Assembly: GCA_025656455.1 (NCBI GenBank)
Contig: JAHXHS010000020.1
Coordinates: 22,822-86,821 of the forward strand
Length of the DNA: 64,000 bases
Source of the DNA: Candidatus Thiodiazotropha sp. (ex Epidulcina cf. delphinae)
Lineage (GTDB): Bacteria > Pseudomonadota > Gammaproteobacteria > Chromatiales > Chromatiaceae
Direction: 5' to 3'
In this document: piece by piece, positions 8,116-15,429 of the stretch
How positions within the stretch are numbered: position 1 is the first letter of the stretch
How the letters are laid out: every line of letters begins with the position of its first letter
Notes under the pieces: model-generated
Databases searched by the model: none
Seen by the model: only the letters and a program-made list of their open reading frames with translations
What the model was told of the DNA's origin: nothing
Program-made: the position numbers and the translations under genes

Positions 8116-8355
8116 TTGAGATCGTATTCAATCCTCATGTTCGGCACACTGTTGAGTCTCGCGCCAGGCTTGTCGTTGATTGTGATCGGTTTTTTCATCA
8201 ATGCCTGCGTTTTTTTCTTTACCCACTCCCTGGCCGCCGGCTGGCGCGGTGTGGTCGTCGGTTCGCTGCTGATTCTGGGCGTTACCTTGGGGATTGCCTT
8301 GTGGTTGGGCGGCCGGGAGCGCAAACGGGTTAATACCTTGTGTTCAGACTCATGA
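8116..8355 (+). CDS. small two-helix membrane protein, unknown function
   Basis: A 79-residue protein if started at TTG 8116; ATG 8137 is the alternative. Two hydrophobic stretches, about residues 9-33 and 42-66, are separated by a short polar loop, and the C terminus 'GGRERKRVNTLCSDS' is basic. I do not recognise a family. The stop codon lies about 30 bp before a CTAG-ended palindromic element. It may be a real small inner-membrane protein, but the evidence is only hydrophobic pattern and an uninterrupted frame. Confidence 0.45.
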   Translation: MRSYSILMFGTLLSLAPGLSLIVIGFFINACVFFFTHSLAAGWRGVVVGSLLILGVTLGIALWLGGRERKRVNTLCSDS

Positions 8356-8386
8356 CGTGGGCCTGTGGCTGTGTGATAATTCCGGG

Positions 8387-8552
8387 CTAGTACTCCTTCA
8401 ACATGATAATGATGGGTTCAGTTGGTCTGTCAGCGTCCATGACCGCGTTGCGCCTCTTGTAAAGGACTCAGGCCATTCACCGCGAGGCGCGCCTTGTCCT
8501 GAACGCTGACAGACCAACTGAACCCATCATTATCATGTTGAAGGAGTACTAG
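8387..8552. mobile_element. CTAG-ended palindromic element, family C
   Basis: A 166-bp element with perfect 50-bp terminal inverted repeats (outer bases CTAGTACTCCTTCAACATGA), leaving only about 66 bp in the middle. It is almost one long hairpin. There is no coding capacity. It lies 73 bp upstream of the recA start codon, a position where the recA promoter or SOS operator would be expected. Confidence 0.88.
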
Positions 8553-8624
8553 GTATCGATTGGGTCGCCAGACCAGGATGTCCGGCGTGTAGCTTTTAAA
8601 GATTAACAAACGAGGATTGACCGA

Positions 8625-9653
8625 ATGGATGAAAACCGTGCAAAGGCGCTGAGCGCCGCTCTGGGGCAGATTGAGAAACAGTTCGGCAAGGGATCTGTGA
8701 TGCGCATGGGGGATACCAGCTCAGTGCGCAATATCGAAGTGATCTCGACCGGCTCCCTCTCCCTGGACATCGCCCTTGGCATTGGCGGACTTCCGAAAGG
8801 CCGTGTGGTGGAGATCTACGGCCCCGAATCTTCCGGTAAGACCACCCTGACCCTACAGGTGGTCGCCGAGGCGCAGAAGATGGGCGGCACCGCCGCCTTT
8901 ATCGACGCCGAGCATGCCCTCGATCCGCAGTATGCGGAGAAACTGGGCGTGAATGTGGACGAACTGCTGGTCTCCCAGCCGGATACCGGCGAGCAGGCCC
9001 TGGAGATCACCGACATGCTGGTGCGATCCGGCGCCGTGGATGTGGTCGTCATCGATTCGGTGGCGGCCCTGACCCCCAAGGCGGAGATCGAAGGGGACAT
9101 GGGCGATTCCCATGTCGGCCTGCAGGCACGCCTGATGTCTCAGGCCTTGCGAAAACTCACCGCCAACATCAAGCGCACCAACTGTCTGGTGATCTTCATT
9201 AACCAGATCCGCATGAAGATCGGTGTCATGTTCGGCAGTCCCGAGACCACCACCGGGGGCAACGCCCTGAAGTTCTACGCCTCCGTGCGCCTCGATATTC
9301 GCCGCATCGGCGCCATCAAGAAGGGCGATGAAGTGGTCGGTAACGACACCCGGGTGAAGGTGGTGAAGAACAAAGTCGCACCTCCCTTCAAGCAGGTGCA
9401 GTTCGAGATCCTGTATGGCGAGGGCATCTCCCATGAGGGGGAAATCATCGAACTGGGCGTGCAGCAGGGCATTATCGATAAATCAGGCGCCTGGTACAGC
9501 CATAACGGCGATCGCATCGGGCAAGGCAAGGAGAACGTGCGCAACTTTCTCAAGGAGAATCCCGAAATCACTGACGGGATCGAAGCGCGTATTCGCGCCG
9601 AGTTGTTGCCCTCGAACGAAGGCGAGGAAGCGCTAGCCGAGGCGGAAGCCTGA
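8625..9653 (+). CDS. recA: recombinase A
   Basis: RecA, 342 residues, close to the E. coli length. It catalyses ATP-dependent strand exchange and promotes LexA self-cleavage. Visible marks are the Walker A '[13 protein letters not shown]', the Walker B '[14 protein letters not shown]', the L2 region '[18 protein letters not shown]' and the acidic tail. The gene directly precedes recX, whose start overlaps its stop. No gammaproteobacterial LexA box (CTGT-N8-ACAG) is evident in the 72 bp between the upstream palindromic element and the start codon, so control may differ or lie further upstream. Confidence 0.98.
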   Translation: MDENRAKALSAALGQIEKQFGKGSVMRMGDTSSVRNIEVISTGSLSLDIALGIGGLPKGRVVEIYGPESSGKTTLTLQVVAEAQKMGGTAAFIDAEHALDPQYAEKLGVNVDELLVSQPDTGEQALEITDMLVRSGAVDVVVIDSVAALTPKAEIEGDMGDSHVGLQARLMSQALRKLTANIKRTNCLVIFINQIRMKIGVMFGSPETTTGGNALKFYASVRLDIRRIGAIKKGDEVVGNDTRVKVVKNKVAPPFKQVQFEILYGEGISHEGEIIELGVQQGIIDKSGAWYSHNGDRIGQGKENVRNFLKENPEITDGIEARIRAELLPSNEGEEALAEAEA

Positions 9654-10096
9654 GCCGGGAGGCATGCCAAGAGGCCGAGGCGGCGGCGCTCCGGCTGCTG
9701 ACCGCCAGAGAGCACTCATTGCGGGAGCTGTGGAATAAACTGCAATCCCGCGGTTTCGACGAGCAGACCATCGACGCTGTTCTTCAGCGTCTGAGCGATT
9801 CGGGTTTGCAGAGCGACGATCGCTTTGCCGAAAACTTTGTCACCGGCCGGGTGAGCAAAGGGAGCGGTCCGGTGCGCATTCGCGCCGAGTTGCGTGAGAG
9901 AGGCGTGGATGAAGCGCTTATCGAGACGCATCTGGCGGGTTACGCCGGTGCATGGCCGGAACTGTTGCTGCAGGTGCATGATGCAAAATATGGCAAGCAG
10001 CGCGCCAAGGATCGAAAAGCGTTGGCGAAAAGGGCGCGGTTTCTCGAGTATCGCGGTTTTCCCGGTGAGTTGATCCGTGATTTTCTTTTCGATTGA
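9650..10096 (+). CDS. recX: RecX regulatory protein, probable CTG start
   Basis: RecX binds the RecA filament and limits its extension. The frame '[24 protein letters not shown]' is the typical first three-helix repeat, and '[17 protein letters not shown]' and '[22 protein letters not shown]' complete the family pattern. No ATG, GTG or TTG precedes this conserved region in the open frame. TTG 9719 would delete half of the first repeat. CTG 9650 overlaps the recA stop as CTGA, giving 148 residues, so I chose it. RecX proteins are usually 150-170 residues. The start needs experimental support. Confidence 0.85.
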   Translation: MSREACQEAEAAALRLLTAREHSLRELWNKLQSRGFDEQTIDAVLQRLSDSGLQSDDRFAENFVTGRVSKGSGPVRIRAELRERGVDEALIETHLAGYAGAWPELLLQVHDAKYGKQRAKDRKALAKRARFLEYRGFPGELIRDFLFD

Positions 10097-10286
10097 TGAA
10101 GTGTCCGGCAGGTGAGGCCACGACGATAATTACCAAGCTATATTTGCGTTAATTCAATGTAGGTAAACCACCGCCACAGGCGGTGAGACACGAAGAGGTT
10201 CTGCCGTGCCGGGGAGCAGCTGGGTGGTCGGTCCAGGCGGGGAGTTCAATCCTGATGCCTTGCTGAGACCCTAAGAGGAAAAGAAA

Positions 10287-10354
10287 CTCTCGCCAAGCTC
10301 GCAAAGGATCCTCAGACAATCTCTTCTTGGCGTACTTTGCGAGCTTAGCGAGAG
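10287..10354. repeat. 20-bp inverted repeat (CTCTCGCCAAGCTCGCAAAG type)
   Basis: A 20-bp arm at 10287-10306 is repeated in inverted orientation at 10335-10354 with one or two differences. It lies in the 670-bp non-coding stretch between recX and the GxxExxY remnant. Its sequence resembles the repeats flanking that remnant (10724-11080), so it may mark an older or empty insertion of the same element type. Confidence 0.6.
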
Positions 10355-10434
10355 AGATGATGTATGCCTGGCCAGTTGTGGCAAACCAGGATGACAGCGT
10401 GGCGGTGTGGAAAAGTGAGCGGCAGCCCTGACAT

Positions 10435-10479
10435 AGCCCCCTTTGGGGGCTTTCATCATACTACCCGCTCTGCGGGTAG
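10435..10479. terminator. two adjacent hairpins downstream of recX
   Basis: AGCCCCC-TTT-GGGGGCT at 10435-10451 is followed by TTTCAT, and CTACCCGC-TCT-GCGGGTAG lies at 10461-10479. The first resembles an intrinsic terminator with a weak T tract. They lie well downstream of recX (about 340 bp), so assignment as the recA-recX terminator is tentative. Confidence 0.4.
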
Positions 10480-10723
10480 TAGATGATTCGTGTTCATTAG
10501 CGGACCCATCATGTTTGGTATTACGTGAAAATAGGTAGCGCTTTACTTTTTTGCCTCCTTAGGGAAATCTGTGGGTATGGCTCGGCGCAAGTGAACGACC
10601 AAATGTATGATCTGAAATGAGTTTTGTGGCCAGGGAGGTAACAAAACAACCATGAATTTCTGCGTGTCAGTTTTGTTTGGACATAATCTGACACACAGCG
10701 CGATCTGGATTCGCCGGGTTGAT

Positions 10724-11080
10724 ACTCTCGCAAAGCCGCGAAGCACGCAAAGGGAAAGGCGGCAAATGGTAGCAAATGAGATGGGAAAGTGTATTGTCGA
10801 TAGCGCGGTTCAGATTCACCGTGAGACGGGGCCGGGATTGCTGGAAACAGTCTATGAGACCATCCTTACGCATCCGTTACGGCAACGAGGCTTTCAGGTT
10901 GAGCGGCAGATTGCCGTCCCCATTGAATACCTTGGGCTCAGGTTTAATGTAGGCTTCCGGGCCGACCTTGTCGTTGAGAAAAAAGTGAATCCCTGATGAA
11001 GAACGGTATTCATCGCATGGTCAATGGCCTTGTGGAGTAAATTCAATGATGCTTTGCGTGCTTGGCGGCTTTGCGAGAGT
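10724..11080. repeat. inverted repeats flanking the GxxExxY remnant
   Basis: A 29-bp arm at 10724-10752 (starting ACTCTCGCAAAGCCGCGAAG) recurs inverted at 11052-11080 with few mismatches, bracketing the GxxExxY gene remnant. Further out, weaker inverted similarity (AAATCTGTGGGTAT near 10566 and its near-complement near 11095) extends the symmetry. This layout suggests a mobile or amplifiable cassette with its own ends, but no transposase is present. Confidence 0.65.
10766..11040 (+). pseudogene. GxxExxY protein, internal deletion and frameshift
   Basis: The first part, from ATG 10766, reads 'GPGLLETVYETILTHPLRQR' and 'GFRADLVVEKKV', the typical N-terminal two thirds of GxxExxY family proteins (nuclease-fold-like, usually about 125 residues). 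After 'VVEKKV' the frame reads NP and stops. One frame away, 'LMKNGIHRMVNGLVE' matches the family's usual C terminus and stops at 11040. The usual middle 'LELK...LLTYL...' block is missing. I infer one internal deletion of about 35-40 codons combined with a 1-base shift. The 29-bp inverted repeats on both sides make it look like a decayed cassette. Confidence 0.7.
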
Positions 11081-11153
11081 CAATTATCGTCTTGAAATAC
11101 CCACAAATTTTGCTGAAGAGCCACTTTTTTACCCACTCGAAGAGGGGAAGAGC

Positions 11154-12539
11154 CTACTTCTCAATACCGTAGCGTTTCATCTTCTGCCATAGGTTTTTAC
11201 GAGAGATACCGAGAGAATCCGCAGCCAGGTTTATTTTACCGCCGTTTTCCGCTAATGCGTTGAGGATCGCCTTACGCTCCGTCTCTTCGATCGATTGCCG
11301 CAGGGTGGTGGGGCTGGTCTCTTGGTTGTCGTTGTCCTGGGTCAGCAGGTCGTTGGTCCCGATCCAGGGGCCGTCGCATAAAGCGACGGCGCGCTCGATG
11401 ATATTCTTGAGTTCCCGGACATTGCCCGGAAATGACATGGTTTGAAGCTGTAACTCAGCCTCTTTTGACAGCCCTTTAATAGGGGTTCCCTTTTTTTGGG
11501 CCAGTTCGCTCACGAACAACCTGGCAAGATAGACGATATCTTCCCGGCGCTCCCGCAATGGGGGAATATGTAAGTGAATGACATTGAGGCGCCAGTAGAG
11601 GTCGGATCTGAATGCATTTCGCTTAATGGATTCTTGCAAAACCACTTGGGTTGCGGCAATGACTCTGACATCCAGCGTGATCGGTTCTGTCCCACCCACG
11701 CGCTCGATCACAAGCTCCTGCAGGACGCGCAGGAGCTTTACCTGGATATCAGGGGATACTTCTGCGATCTCGTCGAGAAAGATGGTCCCGCCTTGGGCTT
11801 GTTCAAAGCGTCCGATACGCTGTTGGGTTGCGCCTGTGAATGCGCCTTTCTCATGGCCAAACAGCTCGCTCTCGATCAGGCCGGCAGGCAGGGCGGCGCA
11901 GTTGACTTTGATCATAGGGCCCTGAGCCCTGAGACTATTGTTATGAATCAGTGTCGCGACAACCTCCTTGCCGACACCGGATTCGCCGGTGAGCAATACC
12001 GAACTGTCACTTTCACCAAGGCGTGCGACCAGGCGTTCGATTTTGCGCATCGCGGCACTCTTGCCGAGACGACCGCTGCCAGCCTTGAAGCTGCTTTCCG
12101 GGTCTGAACTATTGAGCATCAAACGGGAATCGGCGACACAGGAGAGATGACGTTGCACTTTCTCGACAAAGTCGTTGATGTCGAAGGGCTTGGTTAGATA
12201 ATCGAGTGCCCCCGCCTTAACCAGGGAAACGGCATCGGATACATCGCCATAGGCGGTCATGAGAATAATCGGAATGCCGGGGAAGTGGATGGAGATATAG
12301 CGAAACAGTTCAATGCCTGTTCCATCGGGTAGGCGGATGTCGGTAACAACCAGGTCAACGTTACCCTTATCGAGCGTTTGTTTGGCACTGCTAACATCGT
12401 TGGCCGCGCAGACGGGGATCTGTTCAAGATTAAGCCTGTCTTCGAGTGAAAGACGAATAATTTCATCGTCTTCAACCAGTAATACACGGTAGTTGCTGAA
12501 ATCGGTATTGTCTGACAGTTGTTTGGTTTCAGTGTGCAT
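11154..12539 (-). CDS. sigma-54-dependent response regulator, NtrC family
   Basis: 461 residues with three domains: a receiver (phosphoacceptor Asp in 'VVTDIRLPDGTG', near residue 62), an AAA+ sigma-54 activation domain ('GESGVGKEVV' Walker A, the sigma-54 contact loop 'GAFTGA', and 'GGTIFLDEIAEV' Walker B) and a C-terminal Fis-type helix-turn-helix ('AADSLGISRKNLWQKMKRYG'). It overlaps the sensor kinase gene by 4 bases (ATGA). Together with the kinase and the PhnD-type protein it forms a three-component system. It most likely activates the divergent cytochrome-molybdoenzyme operon, which has two matching inverted repeats and a -24/-12 promoter. Confidence 0.93.
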   Translation of the reverse strand: MHTETKQLSDNTDFSNYRVLLVEDDEIIRLSLEDRLNLEQIPVCAANDVSSAKQTLDKGNVDLVVTDIRLPDGTGIELFRYISIHFPGIPIILMTAYGDVSDAVSLVKAGALDYLTKPFDINDFVEKVQRHLSCVADSRLMLNSSDPESSFKAGSGRLGKSAAMRKIERLVARLGESDSSVLLTGESGVGKEVVATLIHNNSLRAQGPMIKVNCAALPAGLIESELFGHEKGAFTGATQQRIGRFEQAQGGTIFLDEIAEVSPDIQVKLLRVLQELVIERVGGTEPITLDVRVIAATQVVLQESIKRNAFRSDLYWRLNVIHLHIPPLRERREDIVYLARLFVSELAQKKGTPIKGLSKEAELQLQTMSFPGNVRELKNIIERAVALCDGPWIGTNDLLTQDNDNQETSPTTLRQSIEETERKAILNALAENGGKINLAADSLGISRKNLWQKMKRYGIEK

Positions 12540-14014
12540 CAGGCAGCCCTTGTTGTGATGATCGGCACAGCTACATGAAATGTCGTACCTTGATCTTTTT
12601 CACTTATCACTTCAATGATTCCCTCCATACTCTGCACCAGGCGATAGACCACCCATAGCCCCAAACCGCTACCGTTTATTTTGGTGGTAAAAAAGGGATC
12701 GAACAGCTGGTTTCTTATATTGGAGGGTATGCCTGGGCCATTGTCGCTGACTTCGATGATCAAATGCTGCCCGCTTTGATGCATGTGGAAGGCCACCCTT
12801 CCGCCATCGGGAAGTATCTCCACCGCGTTCTTTAGAAGGTTGTAGACGATCTGCTCGATCTTTCCAGGAATATTGAGATTTTTGTCGGTATTGTTTTTCC
12901 AGATGATATCAATATTCCTATCTCTGTTCTCGGCGGCGATCAGATCATACAGTTTATCGACGTGTTCAATATTGACCGTTTCCTGGCTCTCCTCTATCTT
13001 GAGTCCCACCAGCAGATTGTGAACGATATCTTTGATTCGATGCAACCCTTGATCGATGACAGGCAGATAACGATCGATAAGCTTTTTGTCGTCAGGGTGT
13101 TTGCGTAATGTATCCACACAGTTCAAAAGTCCGGCAAGTGGGTTGTTGACTTCATGGGCGACACCGGCGGTGATGCGGCCGAGCGCAATCAGCTTTTCAC
13201 TCATCGCAATCTCTTCCTCCAACATCTTTTTTTCAGCCAACTCCGCCATTATCTGGTTAAAGGTAACACTCAGACGGCCGATCTCATCCCTCTCTTTGAC
13301 AGGAATGGGGGCAAAATCGGTCATCTCTCCCCGGCCGACCGCTTCCAGGCCCTGGGTGACAGCAGTGAGAGGCTTGACCATGCGCCTGGAAACAATAGTG
13401 CCCAGAGCGCTGCCGATGATGACGAAAAACAGTATCAAGACCAGAACAATCGCAGCGGTGCTTTTTGCCTTTTCATAGAGTTGACTGACCGACAACCGGA
13501 CACGAACGACACCCATATATTTCTGATCGGAGAAGAGTGGGACGACCCCTTCCTGAAAGCCTGTTCTGGAATAGCCGCCACTGCTTAATACAATGGGTGT
13601 TCGTGTGCCTAGAGCCCGTATAAAAAGGTCCTGTTCAACTCCCTTGTCAGGCGAAAAATGGAGTCCCATGGGATTTTCAGCAGGCTGTAGGTGGGCCAGA
13701 ACCCGCCCTTCCGGGTCAAGTATCATCGCCGTGATGACCTGGTGATTTCCACCGGTTCCCGGTCTTCTGGAAGCCATGTTCTTCAGACTCAGGTAAAGCG
13801 ACCAATGATCGTTGCGTAATATGGCCTTAGGGGCCGTGATGGCAATGGATTCAGATAGCAACAGCGCCTTTTCGCCCAGTTCATCATGAAAGCGTTTCCA
13901 ATCCTGTACAACCATGACCGTGCCGATCATGAAGCCGACAACGGTGACAACGGTCGTGATTGTGAGCGATAGTTTTATCGACAGCGGCCAGGATCTTGGG
14001 CTAGGTATCGGCAT
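12539..14014 (-). CDS. membrane sensor histidine kinase (three-component system)
   Basis: About 491 residues from the ATG at 14014, preceded by GAGAG; longer starts would run into the upstream gene. Features are an N-terminal membrane helix ('LSLTITTVVTVVGFMIGTVMV'), a periplasmic sensor region of about 140 residues, a second membrane helix ('AIVLVLILFFVIIGSALG'), HAMP, a dimerisation domain with 'GRITAGVAHEVNNPLAGLLN' (phosphorylated His), and an ATPase with N box, 'EVSDNGPGIP' and 'GSGLGLWVVYRL'. It sits between the PhnD-like binding protein and the NtrC-type regulator. By analogy with AioXSR/ArxXSR-type systems, the binding protein would pass a ligand signal to this kinase. Confidence 0.9.
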   Translation of the reverse strand: MPIPSPRSWPLSIKLSLTITTVVTVVGFMIGTVMVVQDWKRFHDELGEKALLLSESIAITAPKAILRNDHWSLYLSLKNMASRRPGTGGNHQVITAMILDPEGRVLAHLQPAENPMGLHFSPDKGVEQDLFIRALGTRTPIVLSSGGYSRTGFQEGVVPLFSDQKYMGVVRVRLSVSQLYEKAKSTAAIVLVLILFFVIIGSALGTIVSRRMVKPLTAVTQGLEAVGRGEMTDFAPIPVKERDEIGRLSVTFNQIMAELAEKKMLEEEIAMSEKLIALGRITAGVAHEVNNPLAGLLNCVDTLRKHPDDKKLIDRYLPVIDQGLHRIKDIVHNLLVGLKIEESQETVNIEHVDKLYDLIAAENRDRNIDIIWKNNTDKNLNIPGKIEQIVYNLLKNAVEILPDGGRVAFHMHQSGQHLIIEVSDNGPGIPSNIRNQLFDPFFTTKINGSGLGLWVVYRLVQSMEGIIEVISEKDQGTTFHVAVPIITTRAA

Positions 14015-14027
14015 TGGCTCTCTGCAA

Positions 14028-14897
14028 TCAATCAATAGGTGACATGGTGTATTTTGAATCAGATCTTTGAATTCTATTTGCCATGGCGCGTATTTCATTG
14101 AATAGTGAATCTGGAAAATGACCAAAGCCATCCAGTTTGAGCCGGTCCAGGAGGATCTTGCCTGTCGAATCCTGATTCATATTTTCCAGTGTGTCCTTCA
14201 TCAGCTTGACGGTATCCCTATTTACCCCCACACGGGAGACAATGGGTGGAAAGCCGAATCCTGGGGATTTCTTGATTATTCGGGTCTTTTCGGTGATCTC
14301 CGGTTTGAAGACGGCTAGGTATTCCCATATATAGGAATCCACCGCTCCGCCATCCGCAACCTGTTCGGAAACAGCCTGCACCGTCTCAGCATGATTAAAA
14401 GTGAAAAATGTCTGGCGGAAAAAAGTCTCGGGCTTGTTACCTTTTTCCGCAAGCAAGACGAGGGGGTAAAGGAAGCCTGAATTGGAGTCAGGGTCGGAGA
14501 AGGCAAACAGTTTCCCTTTTAAATCACTGAAGCGTTTGTAAGGGCTTTTATGGTGAACGATGATATAGGAGTAATAGCGCGGAGCCCCCCGGTAGACCGG
14601 CACTGTCAGGAGCTGAAGAAATTCCGGTTTTCTGATCTGTACGTAGGGATAGCCGCAAATCCAGGCAAATTCGATATCGCCGGTGTCGAGGAGATCCATG
14701 ACCTCCCGGTATGATTTTCTGAGCACGAACTCGACCTTACGGTCAATCTTATGCTCCAGGTATTCACTCCACTGATCAAGAAATCTGAGGTTTTCAGTCA
14801 GTACGACTGCGGTCAAACCGAATCGAATCGATGCTTCGGTATCGGCGGAATAGGTCGGTGTAATCCAGAAAAACAGTACTAGATAGATCAATCGCAC
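14028..14897 (-). CDS. PhnD-type periplasmic binding protein, sensor component
   Basis: 289 residues starting at GTG 14897 after a GAGG ribosome site, with a signal peptide (LIYLVLFFWITPTYSA). The body is of the PhnD/phosphate-phosphonate binding family: 'YREVMDLLDTGDIEFAWICGYPYV', 'SDLKGKLFAFSDPDSNSGFLYP' and 'VADGGAVDSYIWEY'. There is no ABC permease or ATPase nearby; instead it is followed after 13 bp by a sensor kinase. In known systems (AioX, ArxX, TtrS-like) such proteins sense oxyanions such as arsenite or sulfur compounds. The actual ligand here is unknown. Confidence 0.88.
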   Translation of the reverse strand: MRLIYLVLFFWITPTYSADTEASIRFGLTAVVLTENLRFLDQWSEYLEHKIDRKVEFVLRKSYREVMDLLDTGDIEFAWICGYPYVQIRKPEFLQLLTVPVYRGAPRYYSYIIVHHKSPYKRFSDLKGKLFAFSDPDSNSGFLYPLVLLAEKGNKPETFFRQTFFTFNHAETVQAVSEQVADGGAVDSYIWEYLAVFKPEITEKTRIIKKSPGFGFPPIVSRVGVNRDTVKLMKDTLENMNQDSTGKILLDRLKLDGFGHFPDSLFNEIRAMANRIQRSDSKYTMSPID

Positions 14898-15215
14898 TGG
14901 TGATCCTCATTATGAGCACGTATCACGAAACTCGTGTAATCCGGTTACAACAGCGCTTCACACGTATCACTTGTACTTTCTACGGGGTACAAGCCATCTC
15001 AGGTAAAACTATTCCACTCCATTTATTCTCTCTACCTCAACAGGATAGCAAACTACATTATTTATTCTATTAACCCGGCAACCCAATATGTTACGTTCAG
15101 GGCTTCAAGCAAGCCCCTGATCAAGGCATGGCTTGCCGCCAATGGCCATCCCCTTGGCAAGAGCCATAACGTGAGGAGGGATTTTCTTCATCCGTTTCAC
15201 CCTATTCCACAATTT

Positions 15216-15231
15216 GTTACCGTCTGGTAAC
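15216..15231. promoter_or_regulatory. inverted repeat GTTACC-N4-GGTAAC, candidate activator site 1
   Basis: A perfect 6-4-6 inverted repeat (GTTACCGTCTGGTAAC) about 170 bp upstream of the -24/-12 promoter. The same motif recurs 93 bp downstream. The spacing and position are typical of upstream activator sites of NtrC-family regulators, and the neighbouring gene encodes such a regulator. Half-sites (GTTACAAC near 14944 and GTTACGTT near 15090) also occur in this 532-bp intergenic region. Confidence 0.65.
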
Positions 15232-15308
15232 GCCGTGGTTGTGCATGAATAACCTAACGGCATGATATTGAAGTAATAATCAGAAAGGTTACGGGGTTTT
15301 TCCAGAAT

Positions 15309-15324
15309 GTTACCTCCTGGTAAG
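15309..15324. promoter_or_regulatory. inverted repeat GTTACC-N4-GGTAAG, candidate activator site 2
   Basis: A second copy of the 6-4-6 inverted repeat with one mismatch, centred 93 bp after the first (close to nine helical turns) and about 70 bp upstream of the -24/-12 element. The two sites would lie on nearly the same face of the DNA, which fits cooperative binding of an NtrC-type oligomer. Confidence 0.65.
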
Positions 15325-15386
15325 AAATTCATACCTCGATTTATTTGTTTCCTTTTAATCCCATTTATTTCAATAAGATAGGAATC

Positions 15387-15402
15387 TGGCGCGACTCTTG
15401 CT
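15387..15402 (+). promoter_or_regulatory. sigma-54 promoter (-24/-12)
   Basis: TGGCGCGACTCTTGCT has GG and GC separated by exactly 10 bases, the invariant sigma-54 spacing, and close agreement with TGGCAC-N5-TTGC. Transcription would start near 15413, just before the cytochrome gene. A sigma-54 activator gene is the divergent neighbour, which makes the site very credible. Confidence 0.8.
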
Positions 15403-15429
15403 GATCTGTCCCAGCAATCACACAGATCA

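Noticed and set aside
8625..8640. A LexA operator overlapping the recA start region
   Set aside because: No CTGT-N8-ACAG arrangement is present between 8553 and the start codon; partial CTGT matches occur only by chance.
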